A stretch of DNA of 64,000 nt, from positions 1-64,000 of the forward strand of contig NC_082420.1 in the NCBI RefSeq assembly GCF_004011695.2. The letters are read 5' to 3'. The translations under genes and the position numbers were made by a program. This document shows positions 47,089-57,948 of the stretch, piece by piece. The notes beneath the pieces are model-generated. The model made no database searches. It saw only the letters and a program-made list of their open reading frames with translations, and was not told the DNA's origin. This DNA comes from Ascochyta rabiei (lineage: Eukaryota > Ascomycota > Dothideomycetes > Pleosporales > Didymellaceae). Every line of letters begins with the position of its first letter. Position 1 is the stretch's first letter.

Positions 47089-47933
47089 CTAAGCCCTGCG
47101 CCTGCGCCTGCGCATGGCGGGATCAGCAGCCTTGGCAGGGCGCGCGCCGTTGTGGACGACGTCCTGGATCCTGCTGCCGCCCAAGGCCTTGAAGGTCTCG
47201 ATGAGCTTGTCGGTGTCGTCGAGGTGCTGCATGTCGTCGCCGCCGCCGATGCTCTTGCCCTGGATCAGGACGTTGGGGACGGTGCGGCGGCCTGTCATCT
47301 GCGCGAGCGTGTCTTGCAGCTTGGCGCCCAGTGGGTGCTGGTCCAGCTCGACGACGTAGGGCGCGGGCGTGATTGTGTACTTGGCGAGCAGGATGTGCTT
47401 GGCGCGGGCGGAGAAGGGGCAGTAGGATTTGGAGAAGATGATGGCTGTGTTGCGTTAGTGTGGGGCCGACACAGCGAGAGGAAGAACGTACTTGGACTCT
47501 TCTTGAGGATGGCGTTGAGCTCCATCTCGACGTCGTGGTCCTCGGGCGTCTCGTGCTCCTTCATGGCCGTCTGGTCGCGCGGACGGCCGCCGTGGGCTGC
47601 GACGCCGGGGACGGGCGTGGGCTTGTCGCCCTCGATCTTGACGCGCCCAGCGACCGACTTGTCCTTGCCCTCGACGGCCTTGTGGTACTCGGCGCTCTTT
47701 TCCGAGGCGGCCTTCTTGGCGGCGTCTTCGGCGGCCTTGAGGCGGGTGCCTACGCTGTCTGCGTCGCGCTGCTTGGCGGCCTCGGCGAAGTCGTGCTGCT
47801 GCAGCGCCTCCTGCGTCTTGGTGTAGAAGTCGGAGACGTGTGTCTGGGTGCCCGAGCGCGTCACGTAGAGGATGACGACGACGGTGACGAGGAAGAGCAC
47901 GCCGAAGAGCCTCGTTCGGCGCTGCGACGGCAT
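47089..47933 (-). CDS. Signal-anchored monothiol glutaredoxin (Grx6/Grx7-like)
   Basis: Model complement(47089-47444, 47492-47933), 265 residues. Residues 8-25 are a hydrophobic anchor (LFGVLFLVTVVVILYVT) after a short basic start, placing the protein in the ER/Golgi membrane facing the lumen, as for yeast Grx6/7. Residues 35-140 are a charged Lys/Ala/Glu linker. The second exon holds the glutaredoxin fold: IIFSKSYCPFSARAK with the single active-site Cys (CPFS), the TVPNVLI cis-proline strand and GGGDDMQHLD for glutathione binding. It ends in a basic run of arginines. Monothiol Grx proteins reduce glutathione mixed disulphides or bind Fe-S clusters. The single 47-nt intron is phase 1. Confidence 0.92.
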
Positions 47934-48174
47934 GGTGTTGTGGTGTGTGGTGGTGGTGTTGTGGCGTGTGGTGGTCTAGTATGTGGTGGTGTTGTGCCGG
48001 TGGATGTTTGGCAAACAGGCCCTCTATACAGCGAGGGGCCAATTCGACTGTGGATGCAAGGCGGTGCTCAAGACGGCTGCCGGCTGGTCAGGCGAGCAGG
48101 TGCAGGATGCGGGCAGGATGCAGTGTTCGTCCGAGGATGCAGAGCGCGCCGGTAAGGAGCGTCTGGTGGGCGTG

Positions 48175-48242
48175 AAGTGTGAATTGTGAATGGTGAATTG
48201 TGAATGGTGAATGGTGAATGGTGAATGGTGAATGGTGAATTC
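48175..48242. repeat. Tandem repeat of a 7-bp unit (TGAATGG/TGAATTG)
   Basis: About nine 7-mers GTGAATG/GTGAATT in a row. Confidence 0.9.
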
Positions 48243-48306
48243 GTGTCTTCACAAAAGAAAAACACGCTTGCTGGGTGCTGGAGACGGACAAAAAGCAGCA
48301 AGGGCG

Positions 48307-48342
48307 CAACGTCCACGTCCACGTCCAAGTCCACGTCCACAC
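48307..48342. repeat. Hexanucleotide repeat (GTCCAC)n
   Basis: About six copies of GTCCAC with one GTCCAA variant. Confidence 0.85.
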
Positions 48343-49090
48343 TTCAATGGGTCGAGCGTGGAGCGTCGACGGCCTGGGACGTGGAATGCGCCGGTGCTTG
48401 GCAGTGAACGCATGTGCGAGCTGAGCTTTGGCCTCTCCACTTTTCCCCTGCCAGCCCTCAGCGGCCCATGCTGCTGCTGACCAACGTGTCCCGCTCGTCA
48501 TCGATGCCTGATGTGCGACGCACTCGCGACACGGCCCTGCATGAGGACCGAGGCGCACCACACACACTACCGGTAGGACATGGCGCCTGTCGCCGGCACG
48601 TGACAGCGTTGTTTGGAATCTTGTCCTTTTGGATGACGGAAAAAGTGGTCTACTGGTCTGCTGTCCATGCAGCAGCGCACCGTCGTCACAGAGCCTTCTC
48701 AACATCCACAGACGCCAGCCATGAACAGCACGCGTCTAGCTCACGCTCGAGCTTCCCCACAGTCGATCCCCGCAGCACGCTTGGCCGGTCCTGGATGGCT
48801 GCAAATCCCAGCAGGTGACTGGCCAACTCGAGCCTAGCCCGGCTCTAACCCTCTTTCGAATTCGCCCTACCTCCCGTCGCCATGTCCACCATCACCGCAT
48901 CTCGAGGCGATGGCGAGAGATAAATACAGGCGAACCGAGGCTTCGAGCATGATTCTCTTTTTGTGTCTGATCCTTTTTGTCTCTGCTGCGTAATGAGAAA
49001 AGGGCCGGGGTGCTTACGAGATCCACCAGCCGAGAACAAAACGCTGGGCTGGGGAAAGGGGGAGTAGAGGCGCCGGGCGTTGCTTAACCA

Positions 49091-49160
49091 TGCAAGTGTG
49101 CTATAGAGGTGCGAGTGTGCTATCGAGGTGCAAGTGTTATCAAGGTGCGAGTGTGTCTAT
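49091..49160. repeat. Short minisatellite, GAGGTGC(A/G)AGTGT unit
   Basis: Four degenerate units of 16-21 bp around AGGTGCGAGTGTGCTAT. Confidence 0.75.
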
Positions 49161-49571
49161 CCACTCCCAACAGCTGTGTACGCAGCGCAGCGCTGTGGCG
49201 TTGTACGGGGAGGGAGGATTTCCTTCGCCGGCTGGATGGCTGGACGCCGGCTTGGATGCCTGCATAGACAGTCCCAGATAGCTAGCTAGCGCGGGGAGAG
49301 CGTAAGCGCGGGGAAAGCGTAAGCGCGGGGTAAGCTGCAGGGTCAGCAGCAGAAGGCGGTGGATGGCGACGGGGTGTGCAGCAGCCGGTGTCCGCTCCCG
49401 TAAGCCGGCAGGCAGTAGCTGACGGAGCGGGGAGCGTGGTAGGTATATAGGGTAAGGATGGGGTTGCGCAGGCTTTAGCTTTCGGCTACCTTGCTCTGTG
49501 TATACGCTAAAGATATTCTGGTGGTTTGACAGTGTGTTTGTGGAAAGATAGACAGACAGATATCTACATAC

Positions 49572-51504
49572 ATGGCGGATACATACGACTTTGTGGTTGT
49601 CGGAGGTGTGTTTCTCTGCCCTTTCGCTACATGGCCTTGCCTCTCCTTTCTCTGCTCTGCTCTGCTCTACTCGTTGCGCCACTTCCCAGCGTAGAAACCG
49701 CAGCCCAGACTCGCAGCCGCACACCCAACTAACCCGCCACAGCCGGGACCTCGGGCTGCTTGCTCGCGCACCACCTCTCCCACGCGCCGAGCAAGCCGTC
49801 GGTGCTGGTGCTGGAGGCCGGCGGACAACCGTCGGGCGACTTCCTCAACGCGCCCGCGCACCGTTACCACGCCGCGCTGTTCCGCCCCGACCTCGACCAC
49901 GGCTACGTCTCGGAGCCTGAACGCGCGCTCGGCGGCCGCTCGATCGCGTACACGCGCGGCAAAGGACTCGGCGGGTCCTCGCTGCTGAATTTCGGCGTCT
50001 ACCTCAAGGGCAGCGCGGCGGATTACGAGGCGTGGGCGGAGCGCGTGGGCGACGAGGCCTGGCGCTGGGAGACGGTCCGCAAAGACTATGCGGCCATGGA
50101 GACGTATGAGTTCGACGGCGCCGCGGCGTATCAGCACCTCTCGCGGCCGCGGCCGGGCGTGCATGGCGTGTCTGGGAAGGTCAAGGTCGGGCTGCCGCCG
50201 GTGCTGGAGAAGGGCGTGCTGGAGACGATGCAGGCGCTGGTGGGTGCGGGCGAGAAGGTCAACCTCGATCCCAACTCGGGAGACCCTGTGGGCATGAGCG
50301 TGTTTCCGTATAGCTACAGCAAGGACGGGCGGTCGACGAGTGCGACTGCGCATCTGCAGGATGCGGGGAGCCATCTGAAGGTCTGGACGGATGCGAGCGT
50401 GACCAGGTTTGTGTGGAGCGATGGCGGGGAGAGAGTGACGGGGGTGGAGGTGGCCGATGGGCGGAGAGGCATGTATGGATCGCTGCGGTCGCTTCCCCTC
50501 ACTGACAAGTACCAGCCTACGCTTCCAAAGAGGTCATTCTCTGCGCCGGCGCAATTGACTCGCCGCGACTCCTCCTTGTCAACGGCATTGGTCCCAAGTC
50601 CGAGCTGGAGAGCGTTGGTGTGGCGGTCAAGAAAGACCTGCCCGGCGTGGGCAAGCACCTCCAGGATCACGTGCTGGCCTTCATGAGCGTGGAAGTCGAC
50701 GGTGCCTTGAACGATCGATGGGCGTTTGAATCCAACGAGAAGCGCACGAGCGAGGCTGCGGCGCTGTGGGAAAAGGACAGGACAGGAGCGTTTGCGCTAC
50801 AGCAGTCGTGCTTGTGGGGAGGCTTTCTCAAACACCCCGAGCTGACCTCGTTTCCCGAGTTCGCCGCGCTTCCGGCCGCGACACAGCGGTTCCTCGCAAA
50901 AGACGATGTGCCGACGTACGAGTTCATCAACAACTGCCTGGCCTGGCCGCCGGGTGTGCAGATCGAGGAGGGCAACAGCTACATGACGTGCGTTGCGTTC
51001 CTGATGAACCCCCAAAGCGAAGGGTCCGTCACGCTGCGCTCGTCTGATCCCAAGGAAAAGCCCGTCATCCAGCTCAACTTCCTCAGCCACGCCTACGACG
51101 CGCGCATCATGCGCGAGGCCGTGCGGTCGGTGTGGGCCAAGATCGCACACAACCAAGTGCTCAAGGCGTCCATCAAGCGGACGCTCTGCGGACCAGCCAG
51201 TCTGTCTGACGCCGACGTCGACGCTTTTGTGCGCGACAACGCGAGCACCGTGTGGCACGCGAACGGGTCCGTCATGATGGGGAGGCCGGGCGAGCAGGGC
51301 GCCTGTGTAGACAAGGACTACCGAGTGCTGGGCGTCGAGGGGCTACGGGTCGCCGACTTGAGCGTCTGCCCGCTCTCGACGAACAACCACACACAGCCCA
51401 CGGCGTACCTGATTGGCTACAAGGCGGCGCAGAGACTGATTCAGGCATATGGGCTAGACGCAGCGAGACAGACGAAAGAAGGCGCGATTCTGGCCAGGAT
51501 GTAG
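49572..51504 (+). CDS. GMC-family FAD oxidoreductase
   Basis: Join(49572-49605, 49743-50468, 50516-51504) encodes 582 residues, the usual GMC length. The start is MADTYDFVVVGAGTSGCLLA (FAD GxGxxG), split by the 137-nt first intron. The GMC signature RGKGLGGSSLLNFGVYLKG follows; then KEVILCAGAIDSPRLLLVNG; and near the C-terminus VWHANGSVMMG with the catalytic His and LSTNNHTQPTAYLIGYKAA with the second active-site His. The family oxidises alcohols (glucose, choline, aryl alcohols); the substrate is not evident. No signal peptide is seen, so it is likely intracellular. The second intron (50469-50515) keeps frame only with a GC donor (GCATGT...CCAG), a rarer GC-AG intron; the nearby GT at 50473 would break the frame. 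No damage seen. Confidence 0.92.
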
Positions 51505-51558
51505 CTCACGATGGTGTGGCTCTGCAGCAGAAATCGAGGCAGAGGTGCGCAACAGCGA

Positions 51559-51725
51559 GTGATGATGAGCGATTAGTGTTATAACAATGATGAGCGATCA
51601 GTGTTATAACAATGACGGCCAAATTAGTGTTGATTAACAATGACGGCTGACTCGGTGGTGGTTGACAATGACGAGTGATTATTGTTAATTGACAATGACG
51701 AGCGATCAGTGTTGATTGACAATGA
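51559..51725. repeat. Degenerate tandem array, about 28-bp unit
   Basis: Six units resembling GATGAGCGATCAGTGTTATAACAAT, some with GTTGATTGACAATGAC instead. Confidence 0.85.
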
Positions 51726-51772
51726 CGCACAACACGGTTAGCCAGGTACAAGCGCTTGGTGCTGGCCAGGGA

Positions 51773-51816
51773 TGTTGCAGGATGTTGCAGGATGTTGCAG
51801 GATGTTGCAGGATGGA
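51773..51816. repeat. 10-bp tandem repeat GATGTTGCAG
   Basis: Four perfect units followed by GATGGATGG. Confidence 0.92.
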
Positions 51817-52361
51817 TGGACAGCGGGATGATGTGGTCGAAGTTCGAACGGTGGCGGCGTAGCGCCGGTTGCTGGGTACAACAGGAGCACGAGCCTTTTG
51901 TACACACGGTGACGCTGTGCAGAGCTGAGCTCACCGTCTGCACACCGAATGCCGAATGTCCAAATAGACTCCCACTTGCACCACCGTCCTCTGCACCGCT
52001 CCTGCTGCGATTGCTCGATCCATCGCGACCCAGTTCCCAGATTCTGATCCAGCGCACCTGGTTGGCCCAGTGGCAGACGCTCCCAACCTCCCCCAACCCC
52101 CCCAGCCCAAAGCGCGGCTCCCAGCCCCAACCAAATCTAAGTGCCCTCCTCCCTTGCTTTGTAGCACCTCGACCCTTCTCTCCACGTTCACCCACGAGCC
52201 TCCTTGTCCTGCTGCATTCCCGAGAACAACACTCGCTGACTCTGCCCGCACATTCCCTCTGTCGAAGCATCGAAGCCCTGCACGCTCGCTACGGCTCCGT
52301 GCAGATACGCTAAGACAGTAACCCCGCATCGCATTACCACTACAGCACTCCACCCTGGTCG

Positions 52362-52544
52362 ACGACGACAACAATAACGACGACGACAATAACGACGACG
52401 ACAACAACGACGACAACAATAACGACGACAACCACAATAATAACGACAACGACAATAAAAACAAAAAGAACCATATAAACGACAACCACAACAACCATCA
52501 CGACGACGACGACAACAATAACGACAACAACAACAATAAAATCG

Positions 52545-52599
<55 letters not shown>

Positions 52600-52602
52600 C
52601 GA
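52362..52602. repeat. AAC/GAC trinucleotide-rich leader
   Basis: Almost only AAC, GAC, AAT and AAA triplets, ending in about 18 AAC/CAA triplets (52545-52600). It stops 20 bases before the start of the next gene and so forms its 5' UTR or core promoter. Minus-strand frames through it give poly-Val and are artefacts. Confidence 0.9.
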
Positions 52603-52624
52603 CAATCGACACCTCGCCACCTCC

Positions 52625-53770
52625 ATGGGCTTCCTCCGCAGTCTTGCGCTCGTGGCGCTCACCACGTCGACGGCCTGGGCAAAGCCGCATCCCGTGCATG
52701 ACGAGGCGCTCATGCAACTGCACAATGCCACGCAGATGGACAGGCGCGCTGCCTGCGACGGCGTGAGCTGCGGCTGGGACGACTGGCTCTGCTGTCCCTC
52801 GGGCTCGTCGTGCATCACCGATGCGAGCAATCAGGCCCAGTGCGGCCCTGCTGGCGCCGCAGCAACCGGCGGCGGCTGGGTCTACTACACCACCACCTAC
52901 GTCGAGACCGTCGGCGCCGTGACCAAGACCAGCGTGGGATCCTCGTACGCCGGCGGCTCCGGCGGGCCCACGGCGGCGGCGTGCGGCAGCAGCCAGAGCC
53001 CGTGTGGGAGCGTGTGCTGCGACTCGGGCCTGTACTGCAAGAATAGCGACTCGGGCACCTGCGCCGTCATCGCTGGTGGCTCCTCGGGCGGCATCCTCCC
53101 CACCGCCTCTGCCTCTGCCCCCGTCCGGCCCACGTCGTCGACGCTGGTCGTCATCACCTACACCGGCACCCCCACCGCCACGGTGCCCTTCCAGTCCCCC
53201 ATCCCCACCGGCGCAAGCGGCGCCCTCACCGAGACCGAAGCCTCGTCTGGCCTCTCCGCCGGCGCCATCGCCGGCATCGTCATCGGCGTGATCCTCGGCA
53301 TCCTGCTGCTCCTGCTGCTCTGCCTCTTCTGCTGCGCCCGCGCCCTCTTCGACACGCTGCTCGGCATCTTGGGCATCGGCGGCAAGAAGCGCACGCACAC
53401 GCACGAAGAGACGACGTACATCGAAGACCACTACTCGGGCGGCGCCGCTGCAGCCGGCGGACGCTGGTACGGCCAAGGCGCCAGCCGGCCCATGAGCGAG
53501 AAGAAGCACGGCATCGGCAAGGGCCTGGGCGTCGCGGCCGCGTTGGGCGGGCTGGCCCTCGCGCTCGGACTGAAGCGGAAGCACGACCGCAAGGAGGACC
53601 AGAGCACCGTCATCTCCGGCTCCTCGTACTACTACTCCGACTACACATCCAGCAGTGCGTTTCCCCCTTCCCCTCCTTACGCTGCAGAGCACCTCGCTAA
53701 CCATCCCCCAGGCAGCGCAAGCTCGTCAGACCGCCAAACACGGCAAACAAGGCATTCCAGCAGACGCTGA
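52625..53770 (+). CDS. Secreted/type-I membrane protein with two Cys-rich segments
   Basis: A signal peptide (MGFLRSLALVALTTSTAWA) is followed by two Cys-rich blocks (CDGVSCGWDDWLCCPSG and CGSVCCDSGLYCKN), a Ser/Thr/Pro/Gly-rich stretch suited to O-glycosylation, one transmembrane helix near residues 217-245 (GAIAGIVIGVILGILLLLLL) with a Cys-rich inner edge, and a basic cytoplasmic tail with Gly/Ala and a poly-Tyr/Ser end. The layout resembles fungal wall-stress sensor-like proteins (WSC/Mid2 style), but I recognise no named domain. A 57-nt segment (53655-53711) with GTGCGT donor, CTAAC branch and CAG acceptor is a likely intron. Removing it keeps frame and gives 362 residues; retaining it gives 381. 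Confidence 0.8.
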   Translation: MGFLRSLALVALTTSTAWAKPHPVHDEALMQLHNATQMDRRAACDGVSCGWDDWLCCPSGSSCITDASNQAQCGPAGAAATGGGWVYYTTTYVETVGAVTKTSVGSSYAGGSGGPTAAACGSSQSPCGSVCCDSGLYCKNSDSGTCAVIAGGSSGGILPTASASAPVRPTSSTLVVITYTGTPTATVPFQSPIPTGASGALTETEASSGLSAGAIAGIVIGVILGILLLLLLCLFCCARALFDTLLGILGIGGKKRTHTHEETTYIEDHYSGGAAAAGGRWYGQGASRPMSEKKHGIGKGLGVAAALGGLALALGLKRKHDRKEDQSTVISGSSYYYSDYTSSSAFPPSPPYAAEHLANHPPGSASSSDRQTRQTRHSSRR

Positions 53771-54693
53771 CCTGCTTTCGACTCGGCTTCGCTGAACCTT
53801 GTACACAAACTCGTTTCTGTCCTTTTTTTTCTTTTAGACGCCCACGCGTCGCTGCTCTTCCACTCTGGGCGATGGGTTTCTGCGCAGCTGCCCACGGGCC
53901 TGCTTTGGCGTTTGGCGTGGGGGCCCTGTTTTACGAATTATGAGGAAATGCAATGAGAGGGCATGGATGGATGGGGTAATGACATGAGGATAATCACGAC
54001 GATACTCGACATGATGAGATGCGTGAGATGCAAAATGTGACGGCATGGGATGGGATGAATGGGACGAGATGAATGGGATGGGATGAATGGGATGAGATGA
54101 ATGGGATGAGATGAATGGGATGAGATGAATGGGATGAGATGGATGCGATGAGATGAATGGGATGAGATGAATGGGATGAGATGAATGGGATGAGATGAAT
54201 GGGATGAGATGAATGGGATGAGATGGATGCGATGAGATAATGGAATGAGTAGATGTGTAGACCCGTGGCTATGCACACGAGACACCAATATGATAACGCA
54301 CAGTCACGCACGCGCGCACGCCGTGTACAAACCAAACAATCTTACTCATCACGCTGAGTCGTGTCATTTACCATCGTACGGGCGTTGTACACGCCTCTGC
54401 GACTCAAGTTAAGATAGTCAGTCATTGCTCATGCTAACACCGTTGGCCAGCAGCGTTCAAGTCACATCGCTGAGGCAATGGATGCGCTTTCTCGTCACAT
54501 CGCTGATGATATGGATACGCTTATTCGCACCCTGCAACGCCACACAAGAATCCAGTACCCAACGCCAGCTACCTAGCATCACGAAACCCCAGAACCACCC
54601 CCTCTCTGGCCCCGGTGTCTGCCATCCCCCACCATCCTTCCCTACCCTTTCCATCCCACGAACCAGGGCTCCCTCTACACTCCACACCTTTAC
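53771..54693. other. Intergenic with a pentadecamer array, no gene
   Basis: No gene recognised apart from the tandem repeat listed next. Confidence 0.5.
54040..54243. repeat. 15-bp tandem repeat (GATGAGATGAATGGG)n
   Basis: About 13 units, some changed to GATGAGATGGATGCG, which recurs at two places about 75 bp apart, suggesting a higher-order unit of five. Frames across it give Ile/Pro/His/Ser repeats and are not genes. Confidence 0.92.
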
Positions 54694-54942
54694 ATGAAAC
54701 TGGCGTCCGAGTCTGCTATCCGCCTCGGTCTAATCGGTTCCCTCCCCTATCTCGACGCAGACACACAGCAATCGTTCTTCGATCTCGAGTTCCTCTGCTT
54801 CTTCCGCGGGAGCGTAAGCGCACCTGGGATAGGTACCGGTACAGCCGCACGATCCCTCCCCGCACGACGGCCGAGGAACATGGTGGATTCCAGTTCTCTG
54901 ATGCTGGAATTCAGCGCCCTCGTTGATGCAGAATACCGGTAG
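54694..54942 (+). CDS. Hypothetical 82-residue frame ending in a tandem repeat
   Basis: An ATG-started frame with reasonably protein-like content (MKLASESAIRLGLIGSLPYL, then DADTQQSFFDLEFLCFF). Its last 17 codons lie in the first unit of the 184-bp repeat that follows. I do not recognise it; it may be a gene truncated by the repeat. The repeat unit may in turn derive from this coding end, since every unit starts at its MLEFSALVDAEY codons. Confidence 0.3.
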   Translation: MKLASESAIRLGLIGSLPYLDADTQQSFFDLEFLCFFRGSVSAPGIGTGTAARSLPARRPRNMVDSSSLMLEFSALVDAEYR

Positions 54943-55432
54943 CCTTTTTGTTTAGTGCACCTTTTTATGTAAGAGTGGAGGAGTTTACTCTTAATAGAAC
55001 TTTCTTCTCTTGCTGATACGTACTGTTGTTTAAATCCTTTTAGGTATCTTATAAAGATGTGTAATATGTTTATTCTAGTTCTCTATTACATGCTGGGGTT
55101 TAGTGCCCTTGTTGTTGCAGATTAAACTTTGTTAATAGTGGACCTTTTTATTTAAGAGTAGAGGAGTTTACTCTTAATAGATATTCTTTCTCTTACGAAT
55201 ATATACTGCTGTTTTAATCCTTATAAGTATCTTATAGGGCTGTGTAATATATCAATTCTAGTTCTCTATCTTATGCTAGGATTTAGCGCCCTTATTAATG
55301 TAGAATAACTTTTATTAATAGTGCACTTCTTTATGTGGGAGTAAGAGATATTACTCTTAATAGAACTTCTTTCTCTTGCTGATACGTACTGCTATTCAAA
55401 TCCTTATGAGTATCTCACAAGGCCGCACTCCG
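54892..55432. repeat. Three tandem units of about 184 bp, RIP-like decay in units 2 and 3
   Basis: Units begin at 54892, 55077 and 55260 with AGTTCTCT. They share AGAGTGGAGGAGTTTACTCTTAATAGA (with small changes) and TTGCTGATACGTACTG. Differences are mostly C/T and G/A, and units 2 and 3 are more AT-rich than the start of unit 1. The array ends where normal sequence resumes at about 55433. Confidence 0.88.
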
Positions 55433-55560
55433 TTAGAATGGATCGGCTGCTAACACCCCTCTGTCCCGTGGTAAAAAACACCCTTCGTCAACGACCACGA
55501 GGAAAGTGGCGCTCGCGCATCTGGTAGAGCAAGAGGTGGAGACAATGCCGTACATCCTGA

Positions 55561-56565
55561 TCAATTGGATTGTTCAAGAGCGCGGCAATGTGATCGGCGA
55601 CTTGTATCAGACGCCTCGTCGGATGCTGTCTCTGTTGTGTTGTAGTTTGCGGTCCACACTTCGTCCTTGGCGCTCAGATCGGGGGGCTGCTGATGGACAC
55701 GTTGACGTTCGGATGGGATGGAAACTTGCATTGCAACGCTGTTTTCGTTCATAAGTGGCCCGAACGTGGCAGCGGCGTGTGCGTTCCCCATGGCGTGGTG
55801 ATTCCTGCGGATGTGATCTGGAAACATCTTTAGCAACTTTTTGTTGAGTCGCGGCTTGTACTTTTTTGCATCATATTTCTGCAACTTCTTTGCTTGCGCC
55901 TTGTCTTCCTGGTCGTTGACCGCTGCGACGCATCTCGTGCTTTTCGACTCCATGGCGAGATATCGACACGTTCTACTATAGCCCTCGAACGTCTCTCCAC
56001 TTTTCTGTCGCTCTGCGGCCCACGCATCGAAACCTGCGCTGTCAAATTCTACGGACACAAACACTGGGCTCTCCACACCAGGACATGAGCACAACTCTCT
56101 CGCTACGCTCTCGGGCATGTCACTCTGGAGTATTTGCCGCCTTGGGTGCTCAGGCGCATGCATGGTAGTCCTGTAGCATGGCGCGCAAACAGCGGAGGGT
56201 TTCCAATGTGGTGTAATCTTCATGCGCACATCCAACGGAGCATTCGTAGCATTGCGCACGGAACACCTTGTCGCAGTCTTTGCATGTCCAAGATATGAAT
56301 CGGACGTCCTTGGCCCTGTTCTGGTGCTGGGCCTGGTCACCAAAAACTGCCAGCTGAGGATCGCCGCATTGTGACGGGTATTGTGGAGTCCGTTACGCAA
56401 CGATCTTACAGATGTCCAGGACTCCCAAAGTGGTGAGCAAAGCTCTCGCTATGCGATGCTCGGTGGGTTTATTTTGGTGTGCGCGTGCTCCATCCTCCCC
56501 ATCAACGCTATCTGGTGCTTCACGTGCTAGACGGACATCGAAATCGTCGGACTCTGGCGATTGAG
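55561..56565 (-). CDS. Hypothetical Cys/His-containing protein, model uncertain
   Basis: An upstream reading (56565-56411, SPESDDFDVRLAREAPDSVD to ALLTTLGVLDI) can splice by a GTAAGATC...GGCAG intron (about 56346-56410) to FGDQAQHQNRAKDVRFISWT, then CKDCDKVFRAQCYECSVGCA, a four-Cys zinc-like segment. A different frame, open from 56400 to 55561, carries the rest (SPVFVSVEFDSAGFDAWAAE, then KKLLKMFPDHIRRNHHAMGN) and ends at 55561. Joining the two blocks near 56160 needs a shift that I cannot explain by a good intron, so the gene may be broken. No start codon was fixed. I do not recognise the family. Confidence 0.4.
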
Positions 56566-57948
56566 GGAAGGGCCACTAGTCTTGACGTGTGGAATTATGC
56601 GGATGGATAGTCGTTGTTATATAGATGTGTATGCTGTCTTACTCGTCCAGCTCGGGGATAAGACTCTTGATCAAGAGGACGGATCGTAGGCTGGAACTTA
56701 GGGGGACCAGTTCGAAGCGCACAGACAGCCAGTACATGCCCTCTGCATTATCGAGAAGTAGAGAAGAAGAAAGCCCAAGATAAGAGAAAACTCGTGGATA
56801 TTGTTTCATCCTTTGCCTGAATCCCACTCGACAAATGGTAAGATGCGATCCCAGATGTGTTCATCGACCTAGCCAAGTGGGCCAGATAAGACTGATATCG
56901 AGCTTTAGCAGGCCGAGCGTGATGGTGACTGCAACACCAGGTATTTAAAGGTCTAAGGAAATAACTGGAATTAAAGCATAATCATCGGGCACGAAACCAC
57001 GACCTCCCTACACCGCCTCACGTGTCTATCTGCACGCTACTGACCCCGCTTGTGGCTTACGACACCACACCCTAGAACAGCACCCCTCATAAATACCTCT
57101 CATGTCTCACTGTCTGCCCTGCGCACTAAGCATTCTTGTGACTCGCAGCTTTCGGGATCCTGTCAGACTTGTCTAGACCTAAGGGGCGGCTTGCACAGGC
57201 TTCAGCCTAGTCCCAGTCAGTTCAAGTCATCAGCAACTTAACACAGCTAGTGGAGAGATTCAGATTTCCTGGACCCTTTCAAACACACTGTTATATCTCC
57301 CATGAATTCTCTGAGCAAAGCGGAATGTGCCTTCCGCAAGTCTCACACCTCACGCACAGCAGCAGCAACAGGTATCCGCGGATCTGCTACTTCAGCAAAC
57401 TCTTCTGGTACTACTGAGACGCGGGAGCAATGGGTGCCTGCATCTAGAAACACTGTTGAACTGATCGAAGGATGGGATTGGGTGTTGACAGCCATCGATC
57501 CAAGTTAGTAAAACCTTCGACGGTTATGTGTGCGACAAGAAGGCCGCCACGATCGATGTGTAGACAAACAAGTGAGAAGATACAAACCAACTACGCGACG
57601 AGACGATGGTAAAATCTTTGAGATATTGAAAATCATCTTTCGCAAAGCAAACTCTCTCCGCCCGATGACTTTATCACGTATGAACCTTAGGATTACCTTC
57701 ATTCATATTCACCTGTTGATTGATGATACGGGGTTTATGATATTGACTCTTTACAGTGATAACGATACAAGGCATTTGCTCTTACTTTGTGCCCACGCTC
57801 CGAAAATAGTTTATGGTACAAGTCCAGGCACCGAGTCAGCTTTCTTGCGACAGCAATCAGTCCACCTGCTCTCGCAGCATGACTTCCTTACTTACTTCGC
57901 CGGTAGCATGAATCATCTGCACCTCTCGACTTTTTTTCGAGAAGGAGG
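56566..57948. other. Mostly unannotated, one short frame
   Basis: An ATG frame at 57302-57508 (68 residues, Ser/Thr/Ala-rich) is followed by no convincing splice partner. The stretch 57700-57948 may be the worn N-terminal part of the lipase pseudogene. No RNA gene or repeat was seen. Confidence 0.4.

Larger units (their letters stand above)
47934..49571. other. Long intergenic region with microsatellites, no supported gene
   Basis: Overlapping GC-rich frames exist on both strands but none has a domain, a consistent splice pattern or unique protein-like composition. It holds the glutaredoxin and GMC promoters and three short tandem repeats listed separately. A conserved gene cannot be excluded without alignment. 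Confidence 0.5.
51505..52339. other. Intergenic region with tandem repeats
   Basis: No gene recognised; open frames across it are random or repeat-derived. It contains the two arrays listed next. The CCAAC/CT-rich stretch 52050-52320 looks like a promoter leader of the downstream membrane protein gene. Confidence 0.5.

Noticed and set aside
47460..48155. Open frames on both strands across the glutaredoxin gene
   Set aside because: The glutaredoxin model explains this region; the others are shadow frames with Val/Leu/Gly or Arg/His bias.
48088..48818. Possible gene between the glutaredoxin and GMC genes
   Set aside because: Frames on both strands overlap microsatellites and show no motif or splice logic; left as intergenic.
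52340..53704. 454-residue minus frame with a long poly-Val tail
   Set aside because: It is the antisense of the membrane protein gene plus the AAC/GAC leader.
53938..54335. His/Ile/Pro/Ser repeat proteins on the minus strand
   Set aside because: Pure translation of the 15-bp tandem repeat.
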